DNA from: Paracoccus acridae
GTDB lineage: Bacteria > Pseudomonadota > Alphaproteobacteria > Rhodobacterales > Rhodobacteraceae
DNA: 64,000 nucleotides
NCBI RefSeq assembly: GCF_014642735.1
Contig: NZ_BMIV01000004.1
Location: 244,969-308,968, forward strand
Direction: 5' to 3'
Under the pieces are notes generated by a model. It was given only the letters and a program-made list of their open reading frames with translations, did no database searches and had not been told where the DNA came from. Positions 1 through 11,051 of the stretch are shown piece by piece. Position numbers and translations under genes: made by a program. Within the stretch, counting starts at the first letter, position 1. Every line of letters begins with the position of its first letter.

Positions 1-261
1 CTTCTTCAGCGGGGTATTGATCCAGGTCGTACCCCGATCCGCACAGGCGTTCACGACCGCGTTGAAGCTGCCGTCCAGATGGGCCGACCATCCGCCCCGG
101 CGCAGGTCGCGTCGCAGCGACCGAGAGGCATGGACCCCGCCCACGGGCAGGATCCCCCGCATCGGCGGGTCATACCAATACAGCCGGGGATCGCGGGCGC
201 TTTCGGCCATGGGAAAGACGCCCTGCGCATAGCCTTGCAGCAATTGCGCGGGCGTCAGCAT
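1..261 (-). CDS. aat: leucyl/phenylalanyl-tRNA--protein transferase, 3' end outside window
   Basis: The first 87 codons of an Aat protein, read leftward and cut by the window edge. Aat moves Leu or Phe from aminoacyl-tRNA to N-terminal Arg or Lys, marking proteins for ClpS/ClpAP. The visible N-terminus carries the family signatures QGVFPMAES, YWYDPPMRGILP and the block around RSLRRDLRRGGW. It follows accC by nine bases in the same direction, the accB-accC-aat order common in Rhodobacteraceae, so it is probably co-transcribed. The start is the ATG at 261. The C-terminal catalytic part is not visible, so intactness cannot be judged. Confidence 0.92.
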   Translation of the reverse strand, partial: MLTPAQLLQGYAQGVFPMAESARDPRLYWYDPPMRGILPVGGVHASRSLRRDLRRGGWSAHLDGSFNAVVNACADRGTTWINTPLKK

Positions 262-270
262 GGTCCAGGC

Positions 271-1617
271 TCAGCCGAACTTCTGATCCAGCCAGCGTTC
301 CAGCCAGTGAATCGAATAGTTGCCCGACCGGATATCGGGTTCCTGCAACAGCGCGGTGAACAGCGGCACGGTGGTGTCGATGCCGTCCACGATCAATTCG
401 CCCAAGGCGCGCTGCAACCGGGCCAGGGCCTCGGGCCGGTCGCGGCCATGCACGATCAGCTTGCCGATCAGGCTGTCGTAATAGGGAGGGATCGAATAGC
501 CGTCATAAAGCGCGCTGTCGATGCGCACGCCAAGCCCGCCCGGCGCATGGTATTGGGTGATCCGGCCGGGGCAGGGCGAGAAGCCCGGCACCTTTTCGGC
601 ATTGATCCGGACCTCGATGGAATGGCCGCGGATTGACAGGTCTTCCTGCCGGAACTCCATCTCCTGCCCGGCGGCGACCAGGATCTGCTGGCGCACCAGA
701 TCGACGCCGAAGATCGCCTCGGTCACGGGATGTTCGACCTGCAGGCGGGTGTTCATCTCGATGAAATAGAACTCGCCGTCTTCATACAGGAACTCGATGG
801 TGCCGGCGCCGGCATAGCCGATGCGGGCCACGGCATCGGCGCAGATCTTGCCGATGCGCGCGCGTTCCTCGGGGCTGATCGCGGGGCCAGGGGCTTCCTC
901 CAGCACCTTCTGGTGGCGGCGCTGCAGGGAACAGTCGCGTTCGCCCAGATGGACCGCGCGGCCCTTGCCGTCGCCAAAGACCTGGATCTCGATGTGGCGC
1001 GGACGCTGCAGGTATTTCTCGATATAGACGTCGGGATTGCCGAAGGCTGCCTTGGCCTCGGCCCGCGCGGTGCGGAAGGCGACCTCAAGGCCGGCCTCGT
1101 CCTGGGCGACCTTCATGCCGCGCCCGCCGCCGCCTGCGGTGGCCTTGATGATGACCGGATAGCCGATCCCGGCGGCGACCCGCTTGGCCTGGTCCACGTC
1201 ATCGACGCCGCCGTCGCTGCCCGGCACGCAGGGCACGCCCAGGTTCTTCATCGTGTCCTTGGCGGTGATCTTGTCGCCCATGATGCGGATATGTTCCGCG
1301 CGGGGACCGATGAAGGTGATGCCGTGGTCTTCGACCATCTGCACGAAGGCCGCGTTTTCCGACAGGAAGCCATAGCCCGGATGGATCGCCTGCGCGCCCG
1401 TGATCTCGCAGGCCGAGATGATGGCGGGCATGGAAAGATAGCTGGCCGAGGAGGGCGCGGGACCGATGCAGACCGATTCGTCGGCCATGCGGACGTGCAT
1501 CGCATCGGCGTCGGCGGTGGAATGAACCGCGACCGACGCGATGCCCATCTCGCGGCAGGCGCGAATCACGCGCAGGGCGATCTCGCCCCTGTTGGCGATC
1601 AGGATCTTGTCAAACAT
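271..1617 (-). CDS. accC: acetyl-CoA carboxylase, biotin carboxylase subunit
   Basis: ATP-dependent carboxylation of the biotin carried on AccB, the first half-reaction of malonyl-CoA synthesis in the cytoplasm. The 448-residue product has the normal full length: N-terminal domain ([20 protein letters not shown]), ATP-grasp domain with the glycine-rich lid ([12 protein letters not shown]), the metal/biotin segment [14 protein letters not shown], and the C-terminal domain ending [10 protein letters not shown]. It lies seven bases downstream of accB and just ahead of aat, all on the minus strand, so a single transcript is likely. Confidence 0.98.
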   Translation of the reverse strand: MFDKILIANRGEIALRVIRACREMGIASVAVHSTADADAMHVRMADESVCIGPAPSSASYLSMPAIISACEITGAQAIHPGYGFLSENAAFVQMVEDHGITFIGPRAEHIRIMGDKITAKDTMKNLGVPCVPGSDGGVDDVDQAKRVAAGIGYPVIIKATAGGGGRGMKVAQDEAGLEVAFRTARAEAKAAFGNPDVYIEKYLQRPRHIEIQVFGDGKGRAVHLGERDCSLQRRHQKVLEEAPGPAISPEERARIGKICADAVARIGYAGAGTIEFLYEDGEFYFIEMNTRLQVEHPVTEAIFGVDLVRQQILVAAGQEMEFRQEDLSIRGHSIEVRINAEKVPGFSPCPGRITQYHAPGGLGVRIDSALYDGYSIPPYYDSLIGKLIVHGRDRPEALARLQRALGELIVDGIDTTVPLFTALLQEPDIRSGNYSIHWLERWLDQKFG

Positions 1618-1624
1618 CCGCGCC

Positions 1625-2134
1625 TCACTCGACGACCATCAGGGGCGCGCCGAATTCGACCGGGGTGCCGTCGTCGATCAGGATGCGCTTGACCACGCCC
1701 GCACGGGGGGCGGGAATGTGGTTCATGGTCTTCATCGCCTCGACGATCAGCAGCGTGTCGCCCTCGGCCACGGCCTGACCGATCTGGACAAAGGGCGCGG
1801 CGCCGGGTTCTGCGGACAGATAGGCGGTGCCCACCATGGGAGAGGTCACGGCGCCCGGCAGGCTTGCCGGATCCTCGGTGATGGCGGGAAGCTGGGCTGC
1901 GGGGGCAGCTGCCGGGGCCTGGGGCGCTGCGGCGGGTGCAGCGGCCGCGACGGGGGCGGCATAGGTCACCTGCCTGGCGTGCTTGGACAGGCTGACCGTC
2001 AGGCGGTCATGTTCGCCGTATTCACGCTTGACCGACAGTTCGGACAGGTCGCTGGAATTCAACAGTTCCGCAAGTGACTGGATGAAAGCGACGTCGCCTT
2101 CGTGATGCTTGCCGTTCTGGGAATCGTTGCTCAT
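1625..2134 (-). CDS. accB: acetyl-CoA carboxylase biotin carboxyl carrier protein
   Basis: Carrier of the covalently bound biotin of acetyl-CoA carboxylase. The product is 169 residues: an N-terminal helical part ([18 protein letters not shown]), an Ala/Pro-rich linker (about residues 70-100), then the biotinyl domain with the biotin-accepting lysine in VEAMKTMN near the C-terminus. The ATG at 2134 is preferred because agagga stands four bases upstream. An upstream in-frame ATG at 2149 (and the longer frame to 2179) has no ribosome-binding site. First gene of the accB-accC-aat cluster. Confidence 0.96.
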   Translation of the reverse strand: MSNDSQNGKHHEGDVAFIQSLAELLNSSDLSELSVKREYGEHDRLTVSLSKHARQVTYAAPVAAAAPAAAPQAPAAAPAAQLPAITEDPASLPGAVTSPMVGTAYLSAEPGAAPFVQIGQAVAEGDTLLIVEAMKTMNHIPAPRAGVVKRILIDDGTPVEFGAPLMVVE

Positions 2135-2228
2135 GCGGTCCTCTGCCATGTTTATTTGGTCGCGGCCCTGCCGCAACAATTTGCCCGCTTATAGACTCCA
2201 AGCCCTGCCAAGGGGAAGGGTTGTCCGC

Positions 2229-2543
2229 CTAGGCCGGACGGGACGCCTTTTCCGCGATCCCCGAGGTTCCCGCCCGCCGTGCCAGTTCCGTTTCGACATC
2301 GGCCAGCGTGACGTCGCGGGCGGCCAGCATGACCAGCAGGTGAAAGATCACGTCGGCGGCCTCGGCGGTCAGGCGGGCACGGTCGCCCTTGACGGCCTCG
2401 ATGACAGCCTCGATTGCTTCCTCGCCGAATTTCTCGGCGCATTTCTCGGGGCCCTTGGCCAGCAGCTTCGCGGTCCAGCTGCCGTCGGGATCGGCGGTCT
2501 TGCGGGCGGCGATGGTGGCGGCCAGGTCGTGAAGCGCGCTCAT
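2229..2543 (-). CDS. hisE: phosphoribosyl-ATP pyrophosphatase
   Basis: Second step of histidine synthesis, hydrolysing phosphoribosyl-ATP to phosphoribosyl-AMP. The 104-residue protein shows the all-alpha MazG-like fold motifs [17 protein letters not shown] and [13 protein letters not shown], whose acidic residues bind magnesium. The ATG at 2543 overlaps the hisF stop in an ATGA, which sets the start and suggests translational coupling. It is a stand-alone HisE, not fused to HisI, as usual in alphaproteobacteria. Confidence 0.95.
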   Translation of the reverse strand: MSALHDLAATIAARKTADPDGSWTAKLLAKGPEKCAEKFGEEAIEAVIEAVKGDRARLTAEAADVIFHLLVMLAARDVTLADVETELARRAGTSGIAEKASRPA

Positions 2544-3301
2544 GTCAGCCTCATCGGGATGCCGGCGGCGGCCATGTGGGCCTTGGCCTCGGCGATGGTA
2601 TGGGTGCCGAAATGGAAGATGGATGCAGCCAGGACGGCACTGGCGCGCCCTTCGGTCACGCCCTCGACCAGGTGGTCCAGCGTGCCGACCCCGCCCGAGG
2701 CGATCACGGGAATGTTCACCGCATCGGCAATCGCGCGGGTCAGCGGGATGTTGAAGCCCGCGCGCGTCCCGTCGCGGTCCATGCTGGTCAGCAGGATCTC
2801 TCCGGCGCCCTTGGCCTCGACTTGCTTGGCGAATTCCACGGCGTCGATGCCGGTGGGCTTGCGGCCGCCATGGGTGAAGATTTCCCACCGGCCGTCCGCG
2901 ACCGTCTTGGCGTCGATGGCCACGACGATGCACTGGCTGCCGAATCGGTCGGCGGCACGGGCCACGACATCGGGATCGGCCACGGCAGCGGAATTGAAGC
3001 TGACCTTGTCCGCGCCCGCCAGCAGCAGCGCCCGCACATCGTCATGCGTCCTGACGCCGCCACCCACGGTCAGCGGCACGAAGCATTGTTCCGCCGTGCG
3101 CGTCACCAGGTCGAACATCGTGCCCCGGTTTTCATGCGTGGCGTGGATGTCCAGGAAACAGATCTCGTCTGCGCCCGCGGCGTCATAGGCGCGGGCGGCC
3201 TCGACCGGGTCGCCTGCGTCGATCAGGTCCACGAAGTTGACGCCCTTCACGACGCGGCCATCGGCCACGTCCAGGCAGGGGATGATGCGGGTCTTGAGCA
3301 T
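2540..3301 (-). CDS. hisF: imidazole glycerol phosphate synthase, cyclase subunit
   Basis: The (beta-alpha)8-barrel cyclase half of IGP synthase. With the HisH glutaminase it converts PRFAR plus ammonia to imidazole glycerol phosphate and AICAR. The 253-residue product has the catalytic aspartate in [13 protein letters not shown], the phosphate-binding loops [10 protein letters not shown] and [11 protein letters not shown], and [14 protein letters not shown]. Length is typical. It is followed directly by hisE with a four-base overlap. The other his genes are not in the window. Confidence 0.97.
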   Translation of the reverse strand: MLKTRIIPCLDVADGRVVKGVNFVDLIDAGDPVEAARAYDAAGADEICFLDIHATHENRGTMFDLVTRTAEQCFVPLTVGGGVRTHDDVRALLLAGADKVSFNSAAVADPDVVARAADRFGSQCIVVAIDAKTVADGRWEIFTHGGRKPTGIDAVEFAKQVEAKGAGEILLTSMDRDGTRAGFNIPLTRAIADAVNIPVIASGGVGTLDHLVEGVTEGRASAVLAASIFHFGTHTIAEAKAHMAAAGIPMRLT

Positions 3302-3398
3302 GGGCTTCTCCTTGCGGACACCGTCCTAAGCGCAAACGGGCCTTCGTTGAAGAGCCGATCTGCCGGTGATAGCGTGGCGCGAACCGAAGGAGACTGCC

Positions 3399-4454
3399 AT
3401 GGACGACCAGCAAACGACCGAACCCCGCCTGACATCCCTGTCCCACGGGGGCGGCTGCGGCTGCAAGATCGCGCCGGGCGTGCTGACGGGCTTGCTGCGC
3501 GGCACGGCGATGCTGCCTGTCCCCGAGGCGCTGCTGGTGGGGATCGAGACGTCGGACGACGCGGCGGTTTACCTGTTGAACGACCGGCAGGCGCTTGTGG
3601 CGACGACGGATTTCTTCATGCCCATCGTCGACGATCCTTTGGACTTCGGCCGCATTGCCGCGACCAATGCGATCAGCGACGTTTATGCAATGGGTGGCAC
3701 CCCGATCATGGCGCTGTCGCTGGTGGGAATGCCGATCAACACCCTGTCGGGCGAAACCATCGCCCGCATACTGGAAGGCGGCGCCATGGCCTGCCGCGAG
3801 GCGGGCATCCCCATCGGCGGCGGCCATACCATCGACTCGGTCGAGGCGATCTATGGCCTGGTGGCGCTTGGGCTGGTCGATCCCGCCCATGTAAAGCGCA
3901 ACAGCGGTGCGCAGCCGGGCGACGTCCTGATCCTGGGCAAGCCGCTGGGCGTCGGCGTGATGTCCGCGGCGCTGAAGAAGGGCGCGCTGTCGGATGATGG
4001 ATATCGTGCGATGGTCGGGGCCACGACGAAGCTGAACACCCCTGGCCCGGAACTGGCGCGGCTGCCAGGAGTCCATGCGATGACCGACGTGACCGGCTTT
4101 GGCTTGGCAGGCCACGCGCTTGAGATGGCGCGGGGATCGGGTTGCGAGTTGCGGCTGGACTGGGCAGCCGTGCCGCTGCTGCCGGGGGTGGGCGATCTGG
4201 CTGTCGCCGGCTACGTCACCGGCGCTTCCGGGCGGAACTGGGCCAGCTATGGCGCGGATGTCGTGCTGCCCCAGGGCTTTGCCGGTACCCATCGTGCCCT
4301 GCTGACCGATCCGCAGACCAGCGGTGGCCTGCTGGTGGCCTGCGCCGAGGCTGAGGCCGAGGCCGCCCTGGCGATCTTTGCCGACCACGGCTTTGCAGAC
4401 GCCGCCGTGATCGGTCGCGCCTTCGAGGGGCCGGGGCACATGGTCGTCGGCTGA
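3399..4454 (+). CDS. selD: selenide, water dikinase (selenophosphate synthetase)
   Basis: Makes selenophosphate from selenide and ATP for selenocysteine, 2-selenouridine in tRNA, or a selenium cofactor. The 351-residue protein has the N-terminal glycine-rich active site HGGGCGCK: Cys20 matches the catalytic Cys/Sec position and Lys23 the essential lysine. It is thus a cysteine form. The AIRS/PurM-type ATP-binding region follows (VATTDFFMPIVDDP; ATNAISDVYAMGG). The ATG at 3399 is chosen because aaggag lies six bases upstream; the frame is open from 3366. No selA, selB, mnmH or yqeB/yqeC neighbour is seen, so which selenium pathway it serves cannot be told here. Confidence 0.95.
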   Translation: MDDQQTTEPRLTSLSHGGGCGCKIAPGVLTGLLRGTAMLPVPEALLVGIETSDDAAVYLLNDRQALVATTDFFMPIVDDPLDFGRIAATNAISDVYAMGGTPIMALSLVGMPINTLSGETIARILEGGAMACREAGIPIGGGHTIDSVEAIYGLVALGLVDPAHVKRNSGAQPGDVLILGKPLGVGVMSAALKKGALSDDGYRAMVGATTKLNTPGPELARLPGVHAMTDVTGFGLAGHALEMARGSGCELRLDWAAVPLLPGVGDLAVAGYVTGASGRNWASYGADVVLPQGFAGTHRALLTDPQTSGGLLVACAEAEAEAALAIFADHGFADAAVIGRAFEGPGHMVVG

Positions 4455-4481
4455 CTTGGCGGGCAAGTCCGCCATGCCTTT

Positions 4482-4507
4482 CGCAGGGATACTTGGATGA
4501 AGAAGCG
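4482..4507 (+). repeat. post-stop motif, copy 1 (GGGATACTTGGATGAAGAAG)
   Basis: A short G/A-rich motif about 30 bases after the selD stop. It resembles the two copies near 24.3 and 24.5 kb (consensus GGGTATTTgga-aaCGAAGAAGcg). A six-base stem (GACTTG / CAAGTC, 4453-4469) overlaps the selD stop just ahead of it. It lies between the convergent selD and oppF genes, with no T-tract, so it is not a classical terminator. Confidence 0.45.
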
Positions 4508-4512
4508 GCGGG

Positions 4513-5534
<1,022 letters not shown>

Positions 5535-5538
<4 letters not shown>

Positions 5539-6521
5539 GGGCGGCTCTCCGTTCCGGCGCGCAGTTCCGCCAGCGGGGCGAAGCAGGCGCGCCAGCGGTC
5601 GGGGGCAAAGGACGCCAGCGGCGGGCGGTTGTCGCAGTCGTCGCGGCAATAGGCGCAGCGCGGCCGGAAGGCGCAGCCCTGCGGCGGGCGGGACATGTCG
5701 GGCGGCTGTCCAGGGATGACGGCCAGTTCGCCTTCGTCCGTGTCGATGCGCGGGATCGCCGACAGCAACCCCTGCGTATAGGGATGGGCCGGATCGGCGA
5801 AGACCGGACCCACCGGCCCCAGTTCGCGGATGCGCCCGCCATACATCACCGCCACCCGCGAACAGGATCCGGCGACGACGCCCAAGTCATGGGTGATCAG
5901 CATCATCGCCATGCCGAGATCGCGTTGCAGGTCCGCCAGCAGCGTCATGATCTGCGCCTGCACCGTCACATCCAGCGCGGTCGTCGGTTCGTCCGCGATC
6001 AGCAGCTTGGGCCGGCACAGCAGCGCCATCGCGATCATCACCCGCTGCCGCATCCCGCCGCTGAATTCATGGGGATAAAGCCGCACCCGACCCTTGGCGT
6101 CGGGAATGCGCACCGCGTCCAGCATCCGCACGGATTCGGCCACGGCCGCGCGCTTGGACAGGCCCTTGTGCAGGACCAGAACCTCGGCCATCTGGTCCGA
6201 GACGCGCATATAGGGGTTCAGCGAGGTCATCGGATCCTGGAAGATCATCGCGATCTTCTCGGCCCGGACCCTGTTGATGACCTTGGGCGGGGCGTTCAGG
6301 ATTTCCTGCCCGTCCAGCCGCACGCTGCCGAAGGCACGGCCGTTGCGCGCCAGAAGGCCCATGACCGCGAAGGCCAGTTGCGACTTGCCCGACCCGGATT
6401 CGCCGACGATGCCCAGCGTCTCGCCCGGCTGGACGGTCAGGCTGACATCGTTGACGGCGTGAACCTCGGCGTCGTGGGTGTGGAAGCGGACCGACAGGTC
6501 GCGGATATCCAGAAGAGCCAT
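5535..6521 (-). CDS. oppD: oligopeptide ABC transporter, ATP-binding protein OppD-type
   Basis: Partner ATPase of OppF. The 328-residue protein has Walker [14 protein letters not shown]-loop in [14 protein letters not shown], signature [14 protein letters not shown], Walker [13 protein letters not shown], and the peptide-transporter C-terminal cysteine motif [14 protein letters not shown]. The start at 6521 lies one base after the oppC stop. Its stop overlaps the oppF start by four bases, so expression of the two ATPases is probably coupled. Confidence 0.95.
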
Positions 6522-6522
6522 G

Positions 6523-7449
6523 TCAGCGTTCCTTGGGGTCAAGCGCGTCGCGCAGCCCGTCGCCCACGAAGAAGAAGCCGAACAGGGTGATGACGAAGAA
6601 GAACAGCGGGAAGGCCAGTTGCCACAGGGTGCCATAGCTCATGGTGCCCGCGCCTTCGGAAATCAGCGCGCCCCACGAGGTCAGCGGTTCCTGCACGCCA
6701 AGGCCCAGGAAGCTGATGAAGCTTTCGGTCAGGATCATGAGCGGCACCAGCAGCGTGGCATAGACCGCGACCACGCCCAGCAGGTTCGGCACGATATGGC
6801 GGATGATGATGCGCCAGGTGGACACGCCGGTGGCGCGGGCGGCCTCGATGAACTCGCGGTTCTTCAAGGACAGGGTCTGGCCGCGCACGATGCGCGCCAT
6901 GTCCAGCCAGGAAATCAGGCCGATGCCAAGAAACAGCATGGTCATCGACCGCCCGAACATCACCAACAGCAGGATCAGCACGAACATGTAGGGGATCGAC
7001 ATCAGGATATCGACCGTCCGCATCATCACCTGGTCGGTGCGCCCGCCGACATAGCCCGCCACCGCGCCGTAAAGCGTGCCGACGATCACCGCGATGCCCG
7101 CCCCCACAAGGCCCACCAGCAGGCTGACCTGCGTGCCCTGGACGGTGCGCGCGAACAGGTCGCGGCCCAGATCGTCGGTGCCGAAGTAATGCCCGTTTTC
7201 TAGCGATGGCTGGCCCATGGTCGCGACCTGGCCCATGACGCTGAAATCCAGCTCCTCGTTCGACCAGACGGCCAGATGGTTGCCGAAGATCGCGAACAGC
7301 ACGACCAGCAGCAGGATCACCAGCCCCGCCATCGCCGCCTTGTTGCGAAGAAAGCGGCGGCGGGCATCGGCCCAGGGGGACCGTCCCCGAACCTCGGGCT
7401 GGGCCATCCGCGCGGCAAGCGAGCGCATCTTGTCGTGTTCGATCACCAT
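6523..7449 (-). CDS. oppC: oligopeptide ABC transporter permease OppC-type
   Basis: Inner-membrane permease subunit, 308 residues. One membrane segment near residues 40-60 is followed by a periplasmic loop (YFGTDDLGRDLFARTVQGTQ) typical of OppC/DppC, then the BPD_transp_1 domain with the EAA loop EAARATGVSTWRIIIRHIVPN that contacts the ATPases. It pairs with OppB three bases upstream. Length and topology are normal for the family. Confidence 0.95.
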   Translation of the reverse strand: MVIEHDKMRSLAARMAQPEVRGRSPWADARRRFLRNKAAMAGLVILLLVVLFAIFGNHLAVWSNEELDFSVMGQVATMGQPSLENGHYFGTDDLGRDLFARTVQGTQVSLLVGLVGAGIAVIVGTLYGAVAGYVGGRTDQVMMRTVDILMSIPYMFVLILLLVMFGRSMTMLFLGIGLISWLDMARIVRGQTLSLKNREFIEAARATGVSTWRIIIRHIVPNLLGVVAVYATLLVPLMILTESFISFLGLGVQEPLTSWGALISEGAGTMSYGTLWQLAFPLFFFVITLFGFFFVGDGLRDALDPKER

Positions 7450-7452
7450 GGC

Positions 7453-8376
7453 TTAGTACCGGATCTTCGGGTCGATCCAGGCGTAAAGGATATCGACGAC
7501 CAGGTTGAACAGGATGGTCAGCGCGCCCACCAGGATGGTAACGCCCATCATCACCGCGTAGTCGCGGTTCAGCGCGCTGTCCACGAAGGCCTTGCCGATC
7601 CCGCCGGTAGAGAAATAGATGTCGATCACGACCGATCCGGTGATCATCGACACGAAGACCGGCCCCAGATAGCTGACGACCGGCAGCATCGCCGGGCGCA
7701 GCGCATGGCGCAGGATGACGCGGCGTTCGGGCATTCCCTTGGCCCGGGCGGTGCGGATGTGGTTCGATCCCAGCACCTCGAGCATGGAGGACCGTGTGAT
7801 CCGCGCGATGGAGGCCATGTAGCTGGTGGACAGCGCGATCACCGGCATGATCCAGAACGAGGGGTCCGAAAAGCTCCACCCGCCGCCGGGCAGCCAGCCC
7901 AGCCACAGGGTCAGGACCAGGACCAGCAGCGGTGCCATCACGAAGTTGGGCAGCACCTGCGCGCCGATGGAGATGCCGACCGCCAGATAGTCCAGCCAGC
8001 TGTTCTGCCGGATCGCGGCAAGCGAGCCCAGGGTGACGCCCACAAGGACCGCGGCCAGGAAGGACAGCGTGCCATAGGTCAGCGTCACCGGGAATCCGTC
8101 CGCGATCAACTGGTTCACGGTCCGGTCGGGATAGACGAAGCTGGGGCCGAAGTCGAAATGGACCACGATGCCATACACATAGTTCCAGATCTGGCGCCAC
8201 AGCGGGTCGTCCAGCCCGTATTTCGCATTGAGGTTCGCCAGCACCTGCGGCGGCAGGGCGCGTTCCTGGGTGAACGGCCCGCCGGGCGCAAGATGCATCA
8301 GCAGGAAGGACAGCACGATCAGCACCAGCAAGGTGGGGATCGCCACCGCCAGCCGCCGCAGGATGAAGGCGAACAT
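7453..8376 (-). CDS. oppB: oligopeptide ABC transporter permease OppB-type
   Basis: Inner-membrane permease, 307 residues. The N-terminal membrane segment (LRRLAVAIPTLLVLIVLSFL) and the LAPGGPFTQERALPP stretch are OppB signatures. The EAA loop is TARAKGMPERRVILRHALRPA. It begins nine bases after oppA and ends three bases before oppC, so it is in the same operon. Normal length. Confidence 0.95.
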   Translation of the reverse strand: MFAFILRRLAVAIPTLLVLIVLSFLLMHLAPGGPFTQERALPPQVLANLNAKYGLDDPLWRQIWNYVYGIVVHFDFGPSFVYPDRTVNQLIADGFPVTLTYGTLSFLAAVLVGVTLGSLAAIRQNSWLDYLAVGISIGAQVLPNFVMAPLLVLVLTLWLGWLPGGGWSFSDPSFWIMPVIALSTSYMASIARITRSSMLEVLGSNHIRTARAKGMPERRVILRHALRPAMLPVVSYLGPVFVSMITGSVVIDIYFSTGGIGKAFVDSALNRDYAVMMGVTILVGALTILFNLVVDILYAWIDPKIRY

Positions 8377-8385
8377 GGGCGGGCC

Positions 8386-9987
8386 TTACTGGGCGATCCG
8401 ATACAGATCCTTGGCATACCAGGCATTCGTTACGTTTTCCGTGGGAATGCCCTTGATCGCCGGGTTGATCATGTCGACCTTGGAATAGTGATAGACGAAG
8501 GCCGCGGGCACTTCCTCGGCCAGGATCTCCTCGGCCCGCTTGTACAGCGGCGCGGTATCCTCGGCCGTCTTGGAATCCGCCATCAGCTTGTCGTATTCCG
8601 CGTTCGACCACTTGCCCGAGTTGTAGCCGTCGGTGCGGAACCAATCCAGGAAGGTCGTCGCCTCGTTATAGTCGGCGCACCAGGCATAGCGGGCCATGTC
8701 GAAATCCTGGTTCTGCATCCGGTCGGTATGCACCTTCCATTCGACATTGTTCAGCGTGATGTTCACGCCCAAGGGCTTCCAGAACTGCTGCGCGGCGATG
8801 GCCAGCTTCTTGTGGTTTTCGTCGGTGTTGTATTGCAGCGACAGCGACAGGGGATTGTCGGGGCCATAGCCCGCCTCGGTCAGCAGGGCGCGGGCTTTCT
8901 CGGTCCGTTCCTCCTGGGTCATGGTGGCGATTTCTGCATCCGGGGCCTGGAAGCCCTCGGTCGCCCAATGGGTCCAGCTATAGGCGGGCTTCTGGCCGCC
9001 TTGCAGCACCTGGTTCACGATGATGTCGCGGTTCAGGCCCAGCGTCAGCGCCTGGCGGACGCGCACGTCCTTCAGCGCCTCGGGGCCCTTGTCGGACACG
9101 TTGAAGACATAGGCATAGGAACAGGAATACGGGATCGAGATCGCCTGGTCGGGATATTCCTGCGACAGGCGCGGATACTGGCCCGCCGGGATCTGCACGC
9201 GGTCCAGTTCGCCCGCCAGGTAACGTGTCAGGCCGATATTGTTGTCGTTCACGGTGACGCCGCGCACGGTTTCCATCACCACGTTTGCGGCATCCCAATA
9301 GTTCGGGTTCTTCACCATGGTGATGTCCACGCCAAGGTTGTGGCTTTCCAGCATGAAGGCGCCGTTGCCGACCAGGTTGCCGGGCTGCGTCCAGGCGTCG
9401 CCATGCTGTTCGACGACCTTTTGCGGCACCGGGAAGGTGGTGGCGTGGGACAGCGTCTTCAGGAAATAGGGGGTGCGCGTGGTCAGCGTGACCTCCAGCG
9501 TCTTGTCGTCCACCGCACGGACGCCAAGCTGGTCGGGCGTCATTTCGCCCGCGATGATCTGGGTGGCGTTCCGGATGTTCATCAGTTCCAGGAACCAGGC
9601 GTATTCGGACGCGGTTTCGGGGTTCACCGCGCGCTGCCAGGCATAGACGAAATCCCCCGCCGTGACCGGATCGCCGTTCGACCACTTGGCGTCGCGCAGG
9701 GTGAAGGTATGGGTTAGCCCGTCGTCGCTTTCGGTATGGCTTTCGGCGACGCCGGGGATCATTCCGCCGGTCGCGTCCTCGTTCATCAGCCCCTCGAACA
9801 ACTGGCGCAGCACGTCCGAGCCTTCGACATCGGTGTTCTTGGCCGGATCCAGCGTCTTGATCGCATCCAGCAGCCAATAGGTATAGGTCTGGCTGTCGGC
9901 CAGCGTCTCGCCCTCGGCGGGCTGGACAGCTTGGGCGGGCAGGGCCAGGGCGGCCAGAAGGGCGGTTGTGGTGAACAGCTTGGACAT
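8386..9987 (-). CDS. oppA: oligopeptide ABC transporter, periplasmic peptide-binding protein
   Basis: SBP_bac_5 family receptor that delivers peptides to OppBC. The 533-residue protein begins with a Sec signal peptide (MSKLFTTTALLAALALPAQA), followed by mature sequence with family blocks such as VLRQLFEGLMNEDATGG, YFLKTLSHATTFPVPQK and DWFRTDGYNSGKW. These resemble E. coli OppA/MppA more than DppA. The start at 9987 follows aggggaga at good spacing; longer upstream frame lacks a site. First gene of the operon; the promoter must lie in 9988-10406. Confidence 0.95.
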   Translation of the reverse strand: MSKLFTTTALLAALALPAQAVQPAEGETLADSQTYTYWLLDAIKTLDPAKNTDVEGSDVLRQLFEGLMNEDATGGMIPGVAESHTESDDGLTHTFTLRDAKWSNGDPVTAGDFVYAWQRAVNPETASEYAWFLELMNIRNATQIIAGEMTPDQLGVRAVDDKTLEVTLTTRTPYFLKTLSHATTFPVPQKVVEQHGDAWTQPGNLVGNGAFMLESHNLGVDITMVKNPNYWDAANVVMETVRGVTVNDNNIGLTRYLAGELDRVQIPAGQYPRLSQEYPDQAISIPYSCSYAYVFNVSDKGPEALKDVRVRQALTLGLNRDIIVNQVLQGGQKPAYSWTHWATEGFQAPDAEIATMTQEERTEKARALLTEAGYGPDNPLSLSLQYNTDENHKKLAIAAQQFWKPLGVNITLNNVEWKVHTDRMQNQDFDMARYAWCADYNEATTFLDWFRTDGYNSGKWSNAEYDKLMADSKTAEDTAPLYKRAEEILAEEVPAAFVYHYSKVDMINPAIKGIPTENVTNAWYAKDLYRIAQ

Positions 9988-10406
9988 CGGCGTCTCCCCT
10001 TGTCGATGAAGGCTTTTCGCTTGCGCGCAAGGCACCCAGACTAACGGAACATGGATGCGGGTAAAGATTGGATCATGCGCGCGGTGGTTGCATCTGCGTG
10101 AGCGAACAGGCAGCGCATGGGGCCGTGCCCAAACGCTTGCACCTGAAAAACAGTCATTAATCTGACCCTTGGATCGGTTCAGCCGATGGTGGCGACGTGG
10201 CGTCACATGCAATCACTGAGGGAGGCGATGGCACCCTGATCGCAGCAGGGGCTGTGCAGGCAGCCTGCCGGATCAAGCGGCCGCCGCCGACAGGCTCCGC
10301 CGGCATCGAAATTCTTGACCGGTTTTTCTGCATCGCGCATACCCGCCGAGTAACGAACAAACGGTCAAAAGGCCAAAAAAGGCCGACCCTTGGGGGAGAC
10401 TTCTTC
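9988..10406. promoter_or_regulatory. divergent intergenic region oppA / dctQ
   Basis: About 420 bases without a convincing gene between the leftward opp operon and the rightward dctQM genes; it must hold both promoters. Just before dctQ the run gtcaaaaggccaaaaaaggc contains a short repeated ggcc unit, then the gggggag ribosome-binding site. The dctQ frame is open back to 10197, but that stretch has no site or membrane-protein character. No assignable promoter hexamers could be named with confidence. Confidence 0.5.
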
Positions 10407-11051
10407 ATGAACGGCCTTTTGGCCCTTTCGCGCGGCATCGACCGCGTCAACACCGTGATCGGCAGGAATGTATCCTGGTTGATCCTGCTGGCGATCTTCG
10501 TCAGCGCGATCAACGCGATCATCCGCAAGGCGTTCAGCGTTTCGTCGAATGCCTGGCTTGAACTGCAATGGTATCTTTACGGCGGCGCCTTTCTTCTGGC
10601 CGCGGCCTATACGCTGCTGGAAAACGAACATATCCGCATCGACATCCTGTTCGGCACCTTGTCGCGCCGCGTGCAACACTGGATCGAGCTTCTGGGCCAT
10701 ATCTTCTTCCTGATGCCGATGGTCCTGCTGACGCTGTGGCTGACCTGGCCCTGGCTGGCGCGATCCTATCGCACCGGAGAGATGTCGATGAACGCGGGCG
10801 GCCTGATCCTTTGGCCCGCCAAGGCGCTTCTGTTCACGGGCTTCCTGCTGCTGCTGTTCCAAGGCATTTCCGAGATCATCAAGAAGATCGCCGTGATGCG
10901 TGGGATCATCCCCGATTACAACGCCCCCACCGGCCACCACGCGCCGCTTGATCTGGACGAGGAACTGTTGAAGCAGGCGGGCTTTGCCGATCCCAATCAC
11001 CCGCTGACCGACATTCCCGTCGACAAGACGCGCGAGGATGCCCGCAAATGA
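10407..11051 (+). CDS. dctQ: TRAP transporter small permease (DctQ/TakQ type)
   Basis: Small membrane subunit of a tripartite ATP-independent periplasmic transporter, 214 residues. Membrane segments lie near residues 20-40 (VSWLILLAIFVSAINAIIRK), 55-70 (QWYLYGGAFLLAAAYTLLEN), 95-115 and 135-155. The polar C-terminal tail is longer than usual. The ATG at 10407 has gggggag nine bases upstream and was chosen over the earlier open frame from 10197. The stop overlaps the dctM start in ATGA. Substrate is judged from the convergent dctP gene, which is TakP-like (2-oxo acids). Confidence 0.93.
   Translation: MNGLLALSRGIDRVNTVIGRNVSWLILLAIFVSAINAIIRKAFSVSSNAWLELQWYLYGGAFLLAAAYTLLENEHIRIDILFGTLSRRVQHWIELLGHIFFLMPMVLLTLWLTWPWLARSYRTGEMSMNAGGLILWPAKALLFTGFLLLLFQGISEIIKKIAVMRGIIPDYNAPTGHHAPLDLDEELLKQAGFADPNHPLTDIPVDKTREDARK

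Noticed and set aside
10197..10406. N-terminal extension of DctQ
   Set aside because: Open frame only; no ribosome-binding site upstream and no family-like sequence. The start at 10407 has gggggag and begins the membrane protein.
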